Positions 22,713-31,800 of a DNA stretch of 64,000 nucleotides are shown here, piece after piece. The DNA is taken from positions 310,001 to 374,000 of the forward strand of contig MPNJ01000001.1 in assembly GCA_002238965.1 (NCBI GenBank), given 5' to 3'. The DNA is from Nitrospinae bacterium bin107. GTDB taxonomy: Bacteria > UBA8248. The stretch's first letter is position 1. Each line of letters starts with the position of its first letter. The notes beneath the pieces are model-generated. The model did not search any database. It had not been told where the DNA came from and saw only the letters and a program-made list of their open reading frames with translations. Both the position numbers and the translations under genes were made by a program.

Positions 22713-23645
22713 TTGCCGATTATTGATATCTTTTCGAGGCGAATGCGCCGAGCGGAAAAAACGGAACCCGATGTGTATCAATACGACGAGATTCCTGAAA
22801 CTCTACGAGTCCAAGTATATCGCATCTTCAGTAAATCAATTGGCAACTCTTATTATAAGCTATTCAATGAAAGAAACAAAATCTGGGACAGACTTCGTGA
22901 AACTATCGCGCAGGAGTTGGGGCGAATAACCATTGCTCATCAAGATGAACCTAGAAAAGATTGCCTTCATTTTTTACAATCAGAACAAGATATCTACCAA
23001 TGGATGGATTTAGTAGAACTTGGGATGCAGGCTATTGACCAAGATTGTCGGAAATACGGGTTTTATGATCGTCCCCGATGGGGCATTACACAAATACCAG
23101 ATGACGCAATTAAAGAACTGAACTTTCGCTTTAGGGACGCAAGGCTTGGTTATCAGTATGAGAATGGTCAGATCGTTCGGATTGACAACCAACTGATCCA
23201 CGCCGAAGTCACGAAACCCGCTCTGCAACTGTTATCTGATCCTCGTTTCAAAGGCGCAGAGGAGGAGTTTCTCAAGGCACACGAACATTACCGCACTCGG
23301 GAATATGAAGATTGCATCTCGAACGCGCTCAAAGCATTTGAGAGCACCCTGAAAGCGATATGCGATTTGAATAGCTGGGAATACTCACCAGGGCATAGAG
23401 CTTCCGATTTGCTGAAAGTAATTCGCAGAGAGAAATTACTTCCAGACTATCTGGATACCTCATTCGATCAGTTATACGGTACGTTGCATTCGGGCTTGCC
23501 AAAGGTACGTAATGAAGCAGGCGGTCATGGGCAAGGCGCGGTGCCCCGACAAACACCCGATTACATTGCCGCTTATGCTTTACATTTGGCCGCGAGCAAG
23601 ATTGTGCTGTTGCTTCGTGCATTCCAAGCAACCGAAAGCAAGTGA
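22713..23645 (+). CDS. AbiJ-type protein with abortive-infection C-terminal domain
   Basis: It has 310 residues from a TTG start with GGAG 8 nt upstream. The N-terminal MPIIDIFSRR ... DVYQYDEIPETLRVQV resembles the AbiJ N-terminal domain 4 family. The C-terminal ~110 residues resemble the Abi_C domain (AFESTLKAICD ... KVRNEAGGHGQG ... YALHLAASKIVLL). Such proteins are linked to phage defence by context; the mechanism is not established here. The gene is visibly more AT-rich than its neighbours, suggesting horizontal gain. The orphan HigA gene lies 55 nt upstream on the same strand. Confidence 0.75.
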   Translation: MPIIDIFSRRMRRAEKTEPDVYQYDEIPETLRVQVYRIFSKSIGNSYYKLFNERNKIWDRLRETIAQELGRITIAHQDEPRKDCLHFLQSEQDIYQWMDLVELGMQAIDQDCRKYGFYDRPRWGITQIPDDAIKELNFRFRDARLGYQYENGQIVRIDNQLIHAEVTKPALQLLSDPRFKGAEEEFLKAHEHYRTREYEDCISNALKAFESTLKAICDLNSWEYSPGHRASDLLKVIRREKLLPDYLDTSFDQLYGTLHSGLPKVRNEAGGHGQGAVPRQTPDYIAAYALHLAASKIVLLLRAFQATESK

Positions 23646-23654
23646 GATACCCCC

Positions 23655-24371
23655 CTACGCCTTAATCCCCTGAATGCCCCAGGAGGTGTCCTTGGCCGTC
23701 ACGAAGACGTAGTCCTCATCGCCCAGGATTGCGACAGAGTGGACGACGTCGGCCGGCATGTGGACGATGTCGCCCGCGGTGACGGTTTCGGTCTCGCCGC
23801 CGATGGTCGCGCGCGCGGAACCCGACAGGACGATGGCGAACTGCTCGTTGGGGTGTGAATGCGGCTCGGCAATACCGCCGGGCGGGATGCGCATCTTGCC
23901 GAAGATGATTCGCTCGCCCGTCACCCACGCGCCTTCGGTCGGGCTGTAGGCCTCACCCGCCAGGCCCTTTTCCATCGCCTCGGTGTCGTAGAAATAAGGG
24001 ACGTGCTCTTCGGTTTTTTTCATCTCGGTGGGCGTGCCCTCTATCGTCGTCGCCGTGTCTTTCGCCACGATGAACTCGTAGTCCACCTCGCCCAGCACCT
24101 CGGCCGCGTGCACGGCGTTCGCGGGCCGGTAGGCGATGTGGCCGGGCGTCAGGACCCGCTCGTCGCCCTCGATGTTCAGGCGGGTGCTGCCCGCCAGGCA
24201 ATAGCCGAACTGCTCGTTCGCGTGGGCGTGCGCGCTCGAGCGCGTGCCGGCGGGCATGCGCATCTTGCCGAAAATGAGCCGCTCGCCCGTGACCCATGCG
24301 CCCGCCGCCGAGCTGTAAGCCGCGCCCGCCAGGTTCTTTTCCATCTCGTCCGTCTTGTAGAAATACGTCAT
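23655..24371 (-). CDS. Tandem cupin (bicupin) protein
   Basis: It has 238 residues made of two ~120-residue repeats. Each begins with an F-Y-x-T-(D/E)-x-M-E-K-x-LAG segment, continues with GAWVTGERxIFGKMR, then the cupin metal motif: HAHANEQFGYCLAG in repeat 1 and HSHPNEQFAIVLSG in repeat 2. Each closes with a PA-(N/D)-x-VH element. Both metal sites look intact. The ATG at 24371 follows AAAGGA; the longer frame to 24407 is not needed. Function unknown; cupins include dioxygenases, isomerases and storage or sensor proteins. Confidence 0.85.
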   Translation of the reverse strand: MTYFYKTDEMEKNLAGAAYSSAAGAWVTGERLIFGKMRMPAGTRSSAHAHANEQFGYCLAGSTRLNIEGDERVLTPGHIAYRPANAVHAAEVLGEVDYEFIVAKDTATTIEGTPTEMKKTEEHVPYFYDTEAMEKGLAGEAYSPTEGAWVTGERIIFGKMRIPPGGIAEPHSHPNEQFAIVLSGSARATIGGETETVTAGDIVHMPADVVHSVAILGDEDYVFVTAKDTSWGIQGIKA

Positions 24372-24423
24372 CGCCTTTGGTCCTTTCTCTTGAAAAATTA
24401 TCCGCACCGCACAAAGCGGTGAA

Positions 24424-24467
24424 TATCGCCCATCGGCGCGCGTCGGGCAAGTAGGGGGCGTTCACGA
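24424..24467 (+). repeat. CCCATC-CGGGCAAG repeat, copy 1 of 3
   Basis: Matches copies at 25411-25452 and 25894-25936 in the same orientation: TATC(A/G)CCCATC, then GCGCG(T/C)CGGGCAAG, then GTTCAC. Copies 1 and 2 flank the segment containing the candidate small RNA and the DUF3800 gene. Confidence 0.75.
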
Positions 24468-24524
24468 AAGTGGGGCATTCCTAAACATTTTCTTGTGGGA
24501 TGGTCGTGTAGTGAAAAATAATGG

Positions 24525-24553
24525 TTGAATTTAGAAACCGAAACGGTTATAGT
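24525..24553 (+). promoter_or_regulatory. Sigma-70-type promoter for the candidate small RNA
   Basis: TTGAAT at 24525-24530 and TATAGT at 24548-24553 with a 17-bp spacer, the optimal spacing; the -10 box matches the consensus at 5 of 6 positions. Transcription would start near 24560, just ahead of the structured segment. Confidence 0.55.
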
Positions 24554-24559
24554 TAATGG

Positions 24560-24658
24560 TGAAGTTGATGAAAAGGTTCCTCCCCGATGACAAGGACCCA
24601 AGGGGTCCTCTCCAGCCTCCAGCGATGGAAGCCGGAGTAGTCGGGGAGGTCGCTTTTT
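24560..24658 (+). ncRNA. Candidate structured small RNA with terminator-like end
   Basis: A 9-bp closing stem CCTCCCCGA (24579-24587) pairs with TCGGGGAGG (24641-24649). Inside are two hairpins: AGGACCC/GGGTCCT with a 3-base loop (24593-24609), and an irregular stem 24611-24636 capped by TCCA-GCGA-TGGA, a GNRA tetraloop. A run of five T follows at 24654-24658. With the promoter upstream this makes a ~99-nt transcript with a three-way junction. It ends 12 bases from the stop of the convergent DUF3800 gene. I do not recognise it as a known riboswitch or sRNA family. It could instead be an elaborate bidirectional terminator. Confidence 0.55.
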
Positions 24659-24670
24659 GTGGCCTGCTAT

Positions 24671-25342
24671 TCAATAGTAATATCTATTCCCACTCCGAAA
24701 AATATCGAACTCGCTGCGTACTGCTCTCTTGATACGGTCGTAAAAGTGCATATTATTTCTATTCCATTTCTGAAACACCGCCCAGCAACAGTAGTCCGCC
24801 ACTTGCAGTCCGTAATGCGACCGTGATGCGTGGTGTAGAATCCGATACTTCATTCCCTCCGGCAACATCTCGGCCAACGCAAGGCGTGTTCCTTTTTCGA
24901 CGGCTTGCCGCTTTCTGTTCACCGGAAGCCTGTCGGTAATCACGATGACCTCTTCGGCGTCTGCATTCAACTCTCTGGGCAAAACGAATTTCAACAGGTA
25001 GCCGATCATCTTCGGATAGAAACGTCTGTCCGCCTGCAAAGCCGGACCGGTCTTTCGCTTCTCGACCACAAGAGCGTCAATCCGCATATTACGCATACCG
25101 CCAAGATTTTCTGCGATCAGGTTGAACACGCCATTGCGCACATGCCTGTTGTCATCGGAGCAGTGGAAATACTCCATGTCCAATCCGTATTCGAGACAAT
25201 CATGTTTGTAGTCATTCAGCACATTATAGACCGGAAACGGCCGGCGCATACTGACGCTCGTCAGCACGAAGTAGCGCGTTCCTTTGTGGCTGAAATCGAG
25301 ATTGCCCGCCTCGTCAAGAAAAATGTAGGCGCAACGACTCAT
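24671..25342 (-). CDS. DUF3800 protein
   Basis: It has 223 residues. The N-terminal YIFLDEAGNLDFSHKGTRYFV is the DUF3800 signature, with the acidic pair of an RNase H-like fold. A later Asp sits in VIVITDRLPVNRKR, and the C-terminal HYGLQVADYCCWAVFQKW is the third conserved block. Members are uncharacterised and often found near mobile or defence genes. The gene is less GC-rich than its surroundings and lies between repeat copies 24424 and 25411, which suggests acquisition as a cassette with the adjoining small-RNA candidate. Confidence 0.82.
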   Translation of the reverse strand: MSRCAYIFLDEAGNLDFSHKGTRYFVLTSVSMRRPFPVYNVLNDYKHDCLEYGLDMEYFHCSDDNRHVRNGVFNLIAENLGGMRNMRIDALVVEKRKTGPALQADRRFYPKMIGYLLKFVLPRELNADAEEVIVITDRLPVNRKRQAVEKGTRLALAEMLPEGMKYRILHHASRSHYGLQVADYCCWAVFQKWNRNNMHFYDRIKRAVRSEFDIFRSGNRYYY

Positions 25343-25410
25343 ATCGTCTTTTAATCAAATCCATAAATAGACTACGGCGGCGTTTACAAATTCATATTCA
25401 GAAGGTGGAC

Positions 25411-25496
25411 TATCACCCATCAATGCGCGTCGGGCAAGGGGGAACGTTCACCACAATGGGGCGTTCACGAACGTGGGGCGTTAATAAAACGCCCCA
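25411..25496 (+). repeat. CCCATC-CGGGCAAG repeat, copy 2, with adjoining hairpin
   Basis: 25411-25452 is the repeat copy. It runs into GGGGCGTTCACGAACG and a perfect 9-bp hairpin TGGGGCGTT-AATAA-AACGCCCCA at 25474-25496. No T-run follows the hairpin. Confidence 0.75.
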
Positions 25497-25529
25497 CTAC
25501 AGAGCATGAACTCCCCCCTGCGGGTTGCG

Positions 25530-25821
25530 CTAGATCAGGTCATCCACGGTGACGCCGAGCGCTTCGGCGATGGCGGCCAGCGTTCTCGTCGAGCCCGTGC
25601 GCCTGCCCGTCTCGATTTGGGAGAGGTAGACCGGGTGGACCCCGGCGGCGGCCAGATCACCCTGCTTCATACCGCGATGATTACGGTACACGCGAACAGG
25701 GTTTTCACCGGCCAGGAGGCGACCCGCCACATCGACGGGAAAGGACTCGCCCCCCTCCGCCTTGGGCGCGATCGTAAAGCCCCTCATCGCTCATGAGCGC
25801 CTCGGCTTCCCCGTTCGACAT
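25530..25821 (-). pseudogene. XRE-family antitoxin gene with a frameshift
   Basis: The ATG at 25821 follows AGGAG at a good distance and encodes MSNGEAEALMSDEGLYDRAQ, a typical N terminus for RelB/HigA-like antitoxins that follow a RelE toxin. The frame then runs to a stop. The rest of the protein, FPVDVAGRLLAGENPVRVYR and a helix-turn-helix ending in LGVTVDDLI, continues in another frame. The junction is in the G-rich stretch near 25745-25765. This is a frameshift mutation or a sequence error. A shorter ORF from 25787 would keep only the HTH. Confidence 0.7.
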
Positions 25822-25830
25822 GACGTTCTC

Positions 25831-25893
25831 CTATCCTCGGTGCACCTGACCGCGCGAAACGATGTGCAGCACGTTGATGACGCAGACGCCGAC
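25831..25893 (-). pseudogene. C-terminal remnant of a RelE/ParE-type toxin
   Basis: The frame ends VGVCVINVLHIVSRGQVHRG and a stop, ten bases before the antitoxin ATG. The V-x-V(I/L)NVLH pattern is typical of the final strand of RelE-family toxins. Upstream the sequence passes into the CCCATC repeat copy 3, so only about 20 codons of the toxin remain. Confidence 0.55.
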
Positions 25894-26140
25894 TATCACC
25901 CATCCGCGCGCGCCGGGCAAGCAGGGGCGTTCACGAGGGATTGTTGAAAAAGCCCCCCTGACAAATACTCCTCCTCGGTCGGAATTGACCACCGCCGGAA
26001 TGACGAACAAAGCCGCACCGCCTCGTAAGGACAGGCACAGGGGCCTGTCACTACGGTCCCCTCCCCGGTCGGCTACATCCGCCGAATCACGAAATCAGGA
26101 CTTTTTCAACAACCCCGACAAGGGGAGCTTTCTCAACAAC
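25894..26140 (+). repeat. CCCATC repeat copy 3 followed by TTGTTGAAAAAG-type repeats
   Basis: 25894-25936 is repeat copy 3. It is followed by GATTGTTGAAAAAGCCCCC (25938), a degenerate GGACAGGCACAGGGGCCTGTC palindrome near 26031 and inverted TTTTTCAACAACCCC at about 26102. Through 26260 there is no convincing gene. Confidence 0.7.
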
Positions 26141-26260
26141 CACGCATCCCCGCGCGGCATCTCTCCGGATTGACGGGCGGCGGAGTCCGTAATAGGTTTC
26201 CGAAAGAGGGCGGCCCCCCGGGGGCCGCGCGCAAACCCTTCGCGCCCGAGGGGAACTCCC

Positions 26261-27040
26261 ATGCCGAACCAAACTGCCGCGCCGATGTGGCGGATGATTC
26301 TCCCGCTCCTCATGGCGGCGCTCCTGCTTTCCCCCGTCTTTGCCTGTGCGGAGGGGTTCTACGTCCGCGCCGCCCTGGGCGTCGACCGGACGCTGGAGAC
26401 GCGCTTTCGCGACGTCGACCCCACGCGCGAGGACGTCGCCGCCCTCTACGGCGACGTAACCGGGATCGACGGAAACCCGACGCAGGCGGTGGGCGACTTC
26501 GGCACCGGGGCGGGCTTCTCCCTCGGCCTGGGCCGCGTCCTCACGCCCACCCTGCGCCTCGAGGCCGCCCTCGCGCACCACCCCGAGCTCGCCTTCGAGG
26601 GCGACGCCAACTACCGCGGGACCCCGGGCAGCCAGTCCGTCACCGCCGACCTCTCGGCGACCTCGGTCATCCTGACGGCTTACCTGGACCTCCCGCGATT
26701 CGGCGGCCTGCGCCCGTTCATCGGGCTGGGCGGGGGCCTGTCGTACGTCCGCATCGACCGGACGCTCATGCGTTTTCCGGGCCTCTCGCAGACGACCACC
26801 GTCCCGGGCGGGCGAAGCCTCAACCTCGCCTGGACCGCATCGGCGGGCGTCGCGAAACCGCTCACCGAGCGGCTCACCCTCGACGTCGCCTGGCGCTACG
26901 CGGATTCGGGCGCTGTGGAGACCGCTCAGGGGAACATCCGCGTCCTGCGCCCGGACCGCGACCTCTCGATCCTCATCGGCAAAACGCGCGCGCGCCTCAC
27001 CGGCCACGGCGTATGGATTTCCCTGCGCTACGCCTTCTAG
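26261..27040 (+). CDS. Outer-membrane beta-barrel protein
   Basis: It has 259 residues. A Sec signal peptide covers about 1-30 (MILPLLMAALLLSPVFACA). The mature part has alternating-residue strands (FYVRAALGVD, GFSLGLGRVL, LRLEAALAHHPEL, LNLAWTASAGVAKPL, LTLDVAWRYADSG) and ends in SLRYAF with a terminal Phe, the signal for outer-membrane assembly. Size and pattern fit an eight-stranded barrel of the porin-like family. GGGG lies just upstream of the ATG. A 503-codon frame on the opposite strand is a GC-driven shadow. The gene is followed by a 550-base gap holding the long inverted repeat. Confidence 0.78.
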   Translation: MPNQTAAPMWRMILPLLMAALLLSPVFACAEGFYVRAALGVDRTLETRFRDVDPTREDVAALYGDVTGIDGNPTQAVGDFGTGAGFSLGLGRVLTPTLRLEAALAHHPELAFEGDANYRGTPGSQSVTADLSATSVILTAYLDLPRFGGLRPFIGLGGGLSYVRIDRTLMRFPGLSQTTTVPGGRSLNLAWTASAGVAKPLTERLTLDVAWRYADSGAVETAQGNIRVLRPDRDLSILIGKTRARLTGHGVWISLRYAF

Positions 27041-27095
27041 AACGGACGCGCGGGACGCGGGCGGCCGAACGACCCGGCCCGCGAGAAGAACCCGC

Positions 27096-27529
27096 GCGCA
27101 ATTGCCCGCATTTACCTTTCGCGCGCATTCGGGGGATTCCGGTATCATGGCGGAGCCGGTCGCTTCGCTCCCGGATATGGAAACCCTTCCCGGTCGGGTC
27201 AAACGCTCGCTCATCACTCGCGTGAAACCCTTCCTCATCGGTCGGGTTTTATATCCGAAAATATCGATAAATATAGATAAATTCACGGGGTTTTTCGATA
27301 AATTATCGAGGGGAAATGCGGGGAATTGCGGAGCCCGGATGCAGGCAGATGCGCATGCGAAAACCGGTTCCGACGGCTGGGTCCCGCCGCCGAATTCGGG
27401 CGCAGGGGAATTCTGCCATGAACAGCTATTCACGCGATGACGGCAAATGCGCGGAATTGCGGGCAGGTGCGGGGGTGATGGGCGGTAATTTCGTGAATCG
27501 GCGGTTCTATCGTAGAATCGGGGGCGGTA
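27096..27529 (+). repeat. Long dispersed repeat, left copy (~433 bp)
   Basis: About 90% identical by eye to the reverse complement of 41045-41477. It has a GC-rich body around an AT-rich core, TATATCCG..TCGATAAATATAGATAAATTC..TCGATAAATTATCGA. The outer parts contain GCGCATTTGCC-type words in opposite orientations. Both copies keep the same open frame of about 112 codons (from 27102 here), but most differences change the amino acid, so it is probably not coding. No transposase is nearby. Confidence 0.88.
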
Positions 27530-27590
27530 CGCCCGCCGACACGGTTCGGTGGGACTGTCGTAAGTAATTGTATTCAGGCGTCTTACCAGA

Positions 27591-28832
27591 TCAATCAATA
27601 ACGACGTGTTCGCGGTGAGGCTCTCCCAGGTGCTCCATTCCCGTCTCGGTGACGAGGACGGTATATTCCGCGTGCACGCCGCCCTCCCCGAATTTGCCTG
27701 AGGGCAACTCCACCGAGAGCACCGCGCCCGCGGGCAGGGAAATGTCTGAATTTGCAGGCAAAAACGGATCGTCGAGCTTCACGGGCTCGCTCAGCGTATA
27801 GGGCAGCTCGCGCGCCTCGATGCCTATCGTGTGTCCGCAGAAGGCGCCGTTGTAGCGCGGCAGGCCCGATTTCTTCGCCGCCGCCACCGCCGCGCGAAAA
27901 ATCCCGGACGGCTTCACCCCCGCCCTGATCACCCCAAAGGCGGCCTCGAGCCCCGCCTGGATGGCGCTCCACTGCGCCTTGCGCTCCGCGTTCGGCTCGC
28001 CGAACGAGCCGCAACAACCCACATCCCCGCAGTAGTGGTTCAGCCGCATCCCAGCATCGAAGAAAAAGCCGTCTCCAGGCTCGAATTTCCGCTCAGAGGG
28101 TGGGAAAATCGAGGCCGAGCGCCTCCCGCCACCTAGATGAAACCAACTCCATTTCCCGCCTCCTGCGGCCACGGTGCGGTAGTAGTGGCTCGCCACCTCG
28201 CGCTCGGTTCGCCCCACGGCCATCTCCTCGTGAAACGCGACGACGGCTTGTTCGTTCAAGAGCGCCGCGGCGCGCATGCGCTCGATCTCTTCTTCCGTCT
28301 TTTGAAGGCGAATCAGGCGAAACAGGCTCGAGGCATCCATAAAAGATACACCCGGCAGAGCCGCTTCCAGGGCACCGCGCGTAGCCGGGCGAATACCTTC
28401 GTTATCGAGCGCCACTTTCCCGCTCGACAAACCCCGCTCACGTAATATCCTGAGCAGAGCGTCCACAGAATTCGCCTCCCGCGGGGCGTCTTCGGCGATG
28501 AGAGATATGTAATTCCTCTCTTCTTCGGTAGCTCCCGCTTCGCCGGGCGCCATATCGAGCGCCGAACGGGGGCCATAGCCCCTCACGTCCTCGATCCACG
28601 ACCCTGTTGCTGCATAATAGGTCTCATCCTGACGGGAGAGGATTAGCCCCGGAGGTGAGGACTGATCGCGAAAAAACAACGCGAATGTCTCCGTCGTGGC
28701 GTCGCCATATGTGTATTGCGCCCACCCCTGAAAACCCGAAAGATACAAGACGTTGTGACGTGTGGTCGCTATCAGCGCGTCGAGATCGAATCTCTCCATG
28801 TACTCAAGCGCGCGTTGTTTATGAAAAAGCAT
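27591..28832 (-). CDS. M24-family metallopeptidase (Xaa-Pro peptidase/creatinase-like)
   Basis: It has 413 residues, with an N-terminal creatinase-like domain and a C-terminal pita-bread fold. The five metal ligands are visible: Asp in FFFDAGM, Asp in CGDVGCCG, His in CGHTIGIE, Glu in SVELPSG and Glu in VHAEYTV. M24 members cut Xaa-Pro peptides or act as creatinases and related C-N hydrolases. Its position beside a TRAP-TAXI permease, 39 nt downstream of that gene on the same strand, hints that it handles the imported compound. Confidence 0.87.
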   Translation of the reverse strand: MLFHKQRALEYMERFDLDALIATTRHNVLYLSGFQGWAQYTYGDATTETFALFFRDQSSPPGLILSRQDETYYAATGSWIEDVRGYGPRSALDMAPGEAGATEEERNYISLIAEDAPREANSVDALLRILRERGLSSGKVALDNEGIRPATRGALEAALPGVSFMDASSLFRLIRLQKTEEEIERMRAAALLNEQAVVAFHEEMAVGRTEREVASHYYRTVAAGGGKWSWFHLGGGRRSASIFPPSERKFEPGDGFFFDAGMRLNHYCGDVGCCGSFGEPNAERKAQWSAIQAGLEAAFGVIRAGVKPSGIFRAAVAAAKKSGLPRYNGAFCGHTIGIEARELPYTLSEPVKLDDPFLPANSDISLPAGAVLSVELPSGKFGEGGVHAEYTVLVTETGMEHLGEPHREHVVID

Positions 28833-28871
28833 TGATACCCTCTCAGGAAGAAGAGCGAATTATTGTTGGGA

Positions 28872-31800
28872 CTAGTTTCGCTTGTAATCCTTGATCTGCC
28901 GGATGAGCGGAATCGCGCCGCAAACCAGGCCCGCTACCAGCATGGTGATACTGAAGAAAATGACGAACAAAATAAACGTGATGAAACAGACGAACAATAG
29001 GATTCGCTCGTATTTATAAAGCCTCCCCAGAAGCCAGCCTTGTGTGCCCGCCGAAAAAGCGATGAACCCCAGGAGCGTCATGGATGCGGAGAGAGCGACA
29101 CGCAAAGGATGCGCGAACGTAAGCAGGGCCGGGTCGAACATGAACAAAAACGGCACGATAAAGCCGACGATGGCGAAGCGAAGAGACATCATGGAGGTCT
29201 GGAAATAGGACGCGCCCGCCAGTTTGGCTCCCACGAGCGAAGCTATCGCCACGGGCGGCGTAATGGCGGAGAGAATCGCGAAATAGAAGATGAACATATG
29301 GGCGGCGACACGGTCTCCTTTGGCGGCCACGAACTCCTTCACCCATTCGGCTCCGTAAACATGCGTAAGTTCAGGACCTACGAGTTTAATCAGCACGGGG
29401 CCGCCCAGAATGGCGAGCAGCACGTATGCCGCCGTCGTCGGCATGCCCATTCCCAAAATCGCACAGCAAATCGCAGTGAGCAGGAGCGCAACGAAAAAGC
29501 CATCGAGACCGATATAATAGGCGCACCCACCGCCCGCCGCAGGGCCGATAAAGCATATATCCTGAGCGAGAGCCTCGATCATATAGGCGAATTTGTTTCC
29601 CACGCCCGTGATGGTCAAAACCTGAACAACGACCTCGATGGTGGCCAGCGTCACGGCGAACTCCGCCCCTTGCCTTCCACCTACTCTTAAAGCATCGCGA
29701 ATGCTGAAAATCCAGTTCGCGGCACTCTGCGCGGCTTGTACGCCTGCGCCAGTCTCGCCCGTATTCTTTGCCCGCTGCAGGTAGGTGAACGGATTACAAG
29801 ATACGGCCAGCACCTGTTTCATGCTCGGCGTTGCGCTCTCGGCGTCAGATTCTTCCGAGCCGAATGAAAAAATAACCTTCTGCACGATAATGGCCAATCC
29901 AAAAAAGATCAGGCCGTCATAGATGAACCCGAAGGGAACGAACCATTCGCCGAAATTCGCTATCGCGGGGACAAGCGCATAAATCCCTTTTTGCACGTAA
30001 TATGCACCCACCCAAATCATGACAAAATACCAGGGTATTGTCGTAGTAGGCTGCGCTCCATTCCCCCTGAAAACAGACCATGCACTGAGCAAAGCAAGCA
30101 CAATGGCGGCCCCGGCCACGCCCGAAGACCAGCCGAAAGCACTCCATAAGGCCAGCAAAGTGAGCGGGAAGATGGCAAGCCAGCTACGCTCTATCTCATT
30201 CCTGAATGCACCCACCCAGGAGAAGATGCGGGTGAAAACACTAACCAGAACAAACCCGGTGACACCCAATGCCAGAGCGGCCCGTATTGCCGCGCCCCAA
30301 GTTGGTTTCCCGTATATCCCCAGTGGCACTCCGAAACCCAATTCGAAAATCGAGAAGAAAGCAAAAAGGAAGAACGCAAAAACCCAAAACGTGACCGGCA
30401 CGAAAACGAATATTTCATCTGCGATTGTCTTATCGCCCCTCCTCATCGTGCCCAGGAATTCCGCCACTCTCCGGTAAAACCAAACGCCCACCATGATGAA
30501 TACTGACATGACGCCCGCAAACACAGGCGTTCTGCCCTCGAAGAGGAAATAGACCAAAAACGCGAGGGGCACGAGATAGAACCATCCGTTCTTCAGTTCC
30601 GTTTTCCAACTTGGTATCTCGGAAGCTGGCAATGGCTGGATATTCAGCGCACCGGCCGCAAAGTGGATGTTGATCCCCACGATGGTGAAATACAAGATGG
30701 CCGGTATAGTGGCGTATCCGATAATCTGGAAATACGGCACTTCGATAAGTTCACTCATAATGAAGGCGCCCGCCCCCATGACAGGAGGCATGATCTGCCC
30801 CCCGCTGCTGGCCGCAGCCTCCGCCGCTCCGGCGATGTGCGGGCTCAGCCCTATTCGTTTCATCAGGGGAATCGTGAACGTGCCGGTGGTCACGACGTTA
30901 CCAGACGCGCTGCCCGACACCGTACCCATGAGCGCACTCGACCCCACTGCGGCGAGACCGGCGCCCGCGCGCATTTTCCCGAACATGCCTAAAGCGAAAT
31001 TCACGAAAAACCGGCCGGCGCCCGATTCATGCAGAAACGCTCCTAAAATAAGGAACATGATGATGAAGGTAGCCGAAATAACGACCAGAAAACCCAGTAC
31101 GCCACCGATAAAGTCCGTCGAGAGTTTCGCCTGAAGTTCGAGCCACGTATGGCCGCCATGCCCGAAAGGAGGTGCGAACAGATTGCCCCAAATCCCATAG
31201 ACGAAAGCAATAACCGCCAATGTTGGCAGGGGAGGCCCGAAACAACGCCTCGTCAATTCGAGAGCGACGACAAGCATGACGAAGCCGACCCGCGCATCGC
31301 CAATCGTCGGGGCGCCGGGGCGGTCAACCATTTCCTCATGATAGTAGAACAAGTACAGGCAGGCGGTTGCCACGAAAAAAAGCATGCCGGCGTTCAGGCC
31401 AATGGTGAACCCGGCCGGAAAAGGATGCGCAGGGTATTCTTCAAATACCTCTTTGATTCGTCTTTTGGCCCAAAAAAGAGGGAAAGCGAACACAATTACC
31501 GGCCAAAGGGACAAGACACTTCTCACCTCATCGCTTTGCCCGGACCATAAACTTACACGCCATCCGATTAGAATAAGCGCCACAAAGAAAACCGCGAGGT
31601 AAACACCCGCCTTTTTCACCCCTTCGGCAGGCCTGAAGAAAACGGCGAACAAAGTCCACATCACAGGAATAGCGGAACATGCGATCAGCAACCACCAGAG
31701 TGTGGGTTCATGTGTGCTTTCGGGCAAAGAATCCCAATACAAGAACAAAATCGGCGCAGGAACAAAACTCAAAACCCATAGCAAAAGCGCGAGCCATGAC

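Noticed and set aside
27102-27440. Open frame of ~112 codons shared by the two long inverted repeats
   Set aside because: Between copies most differences change the amino acid, and there is no ribosome site or homology; treated as non-coding.
26087-27598. 503-codon minus-strand frame over the beta-barrel gene and repeat
   Set aside because: It spans interspersed repeats on both sides and has no domain, while the plus strand has a signal peptide and terminal Phe.
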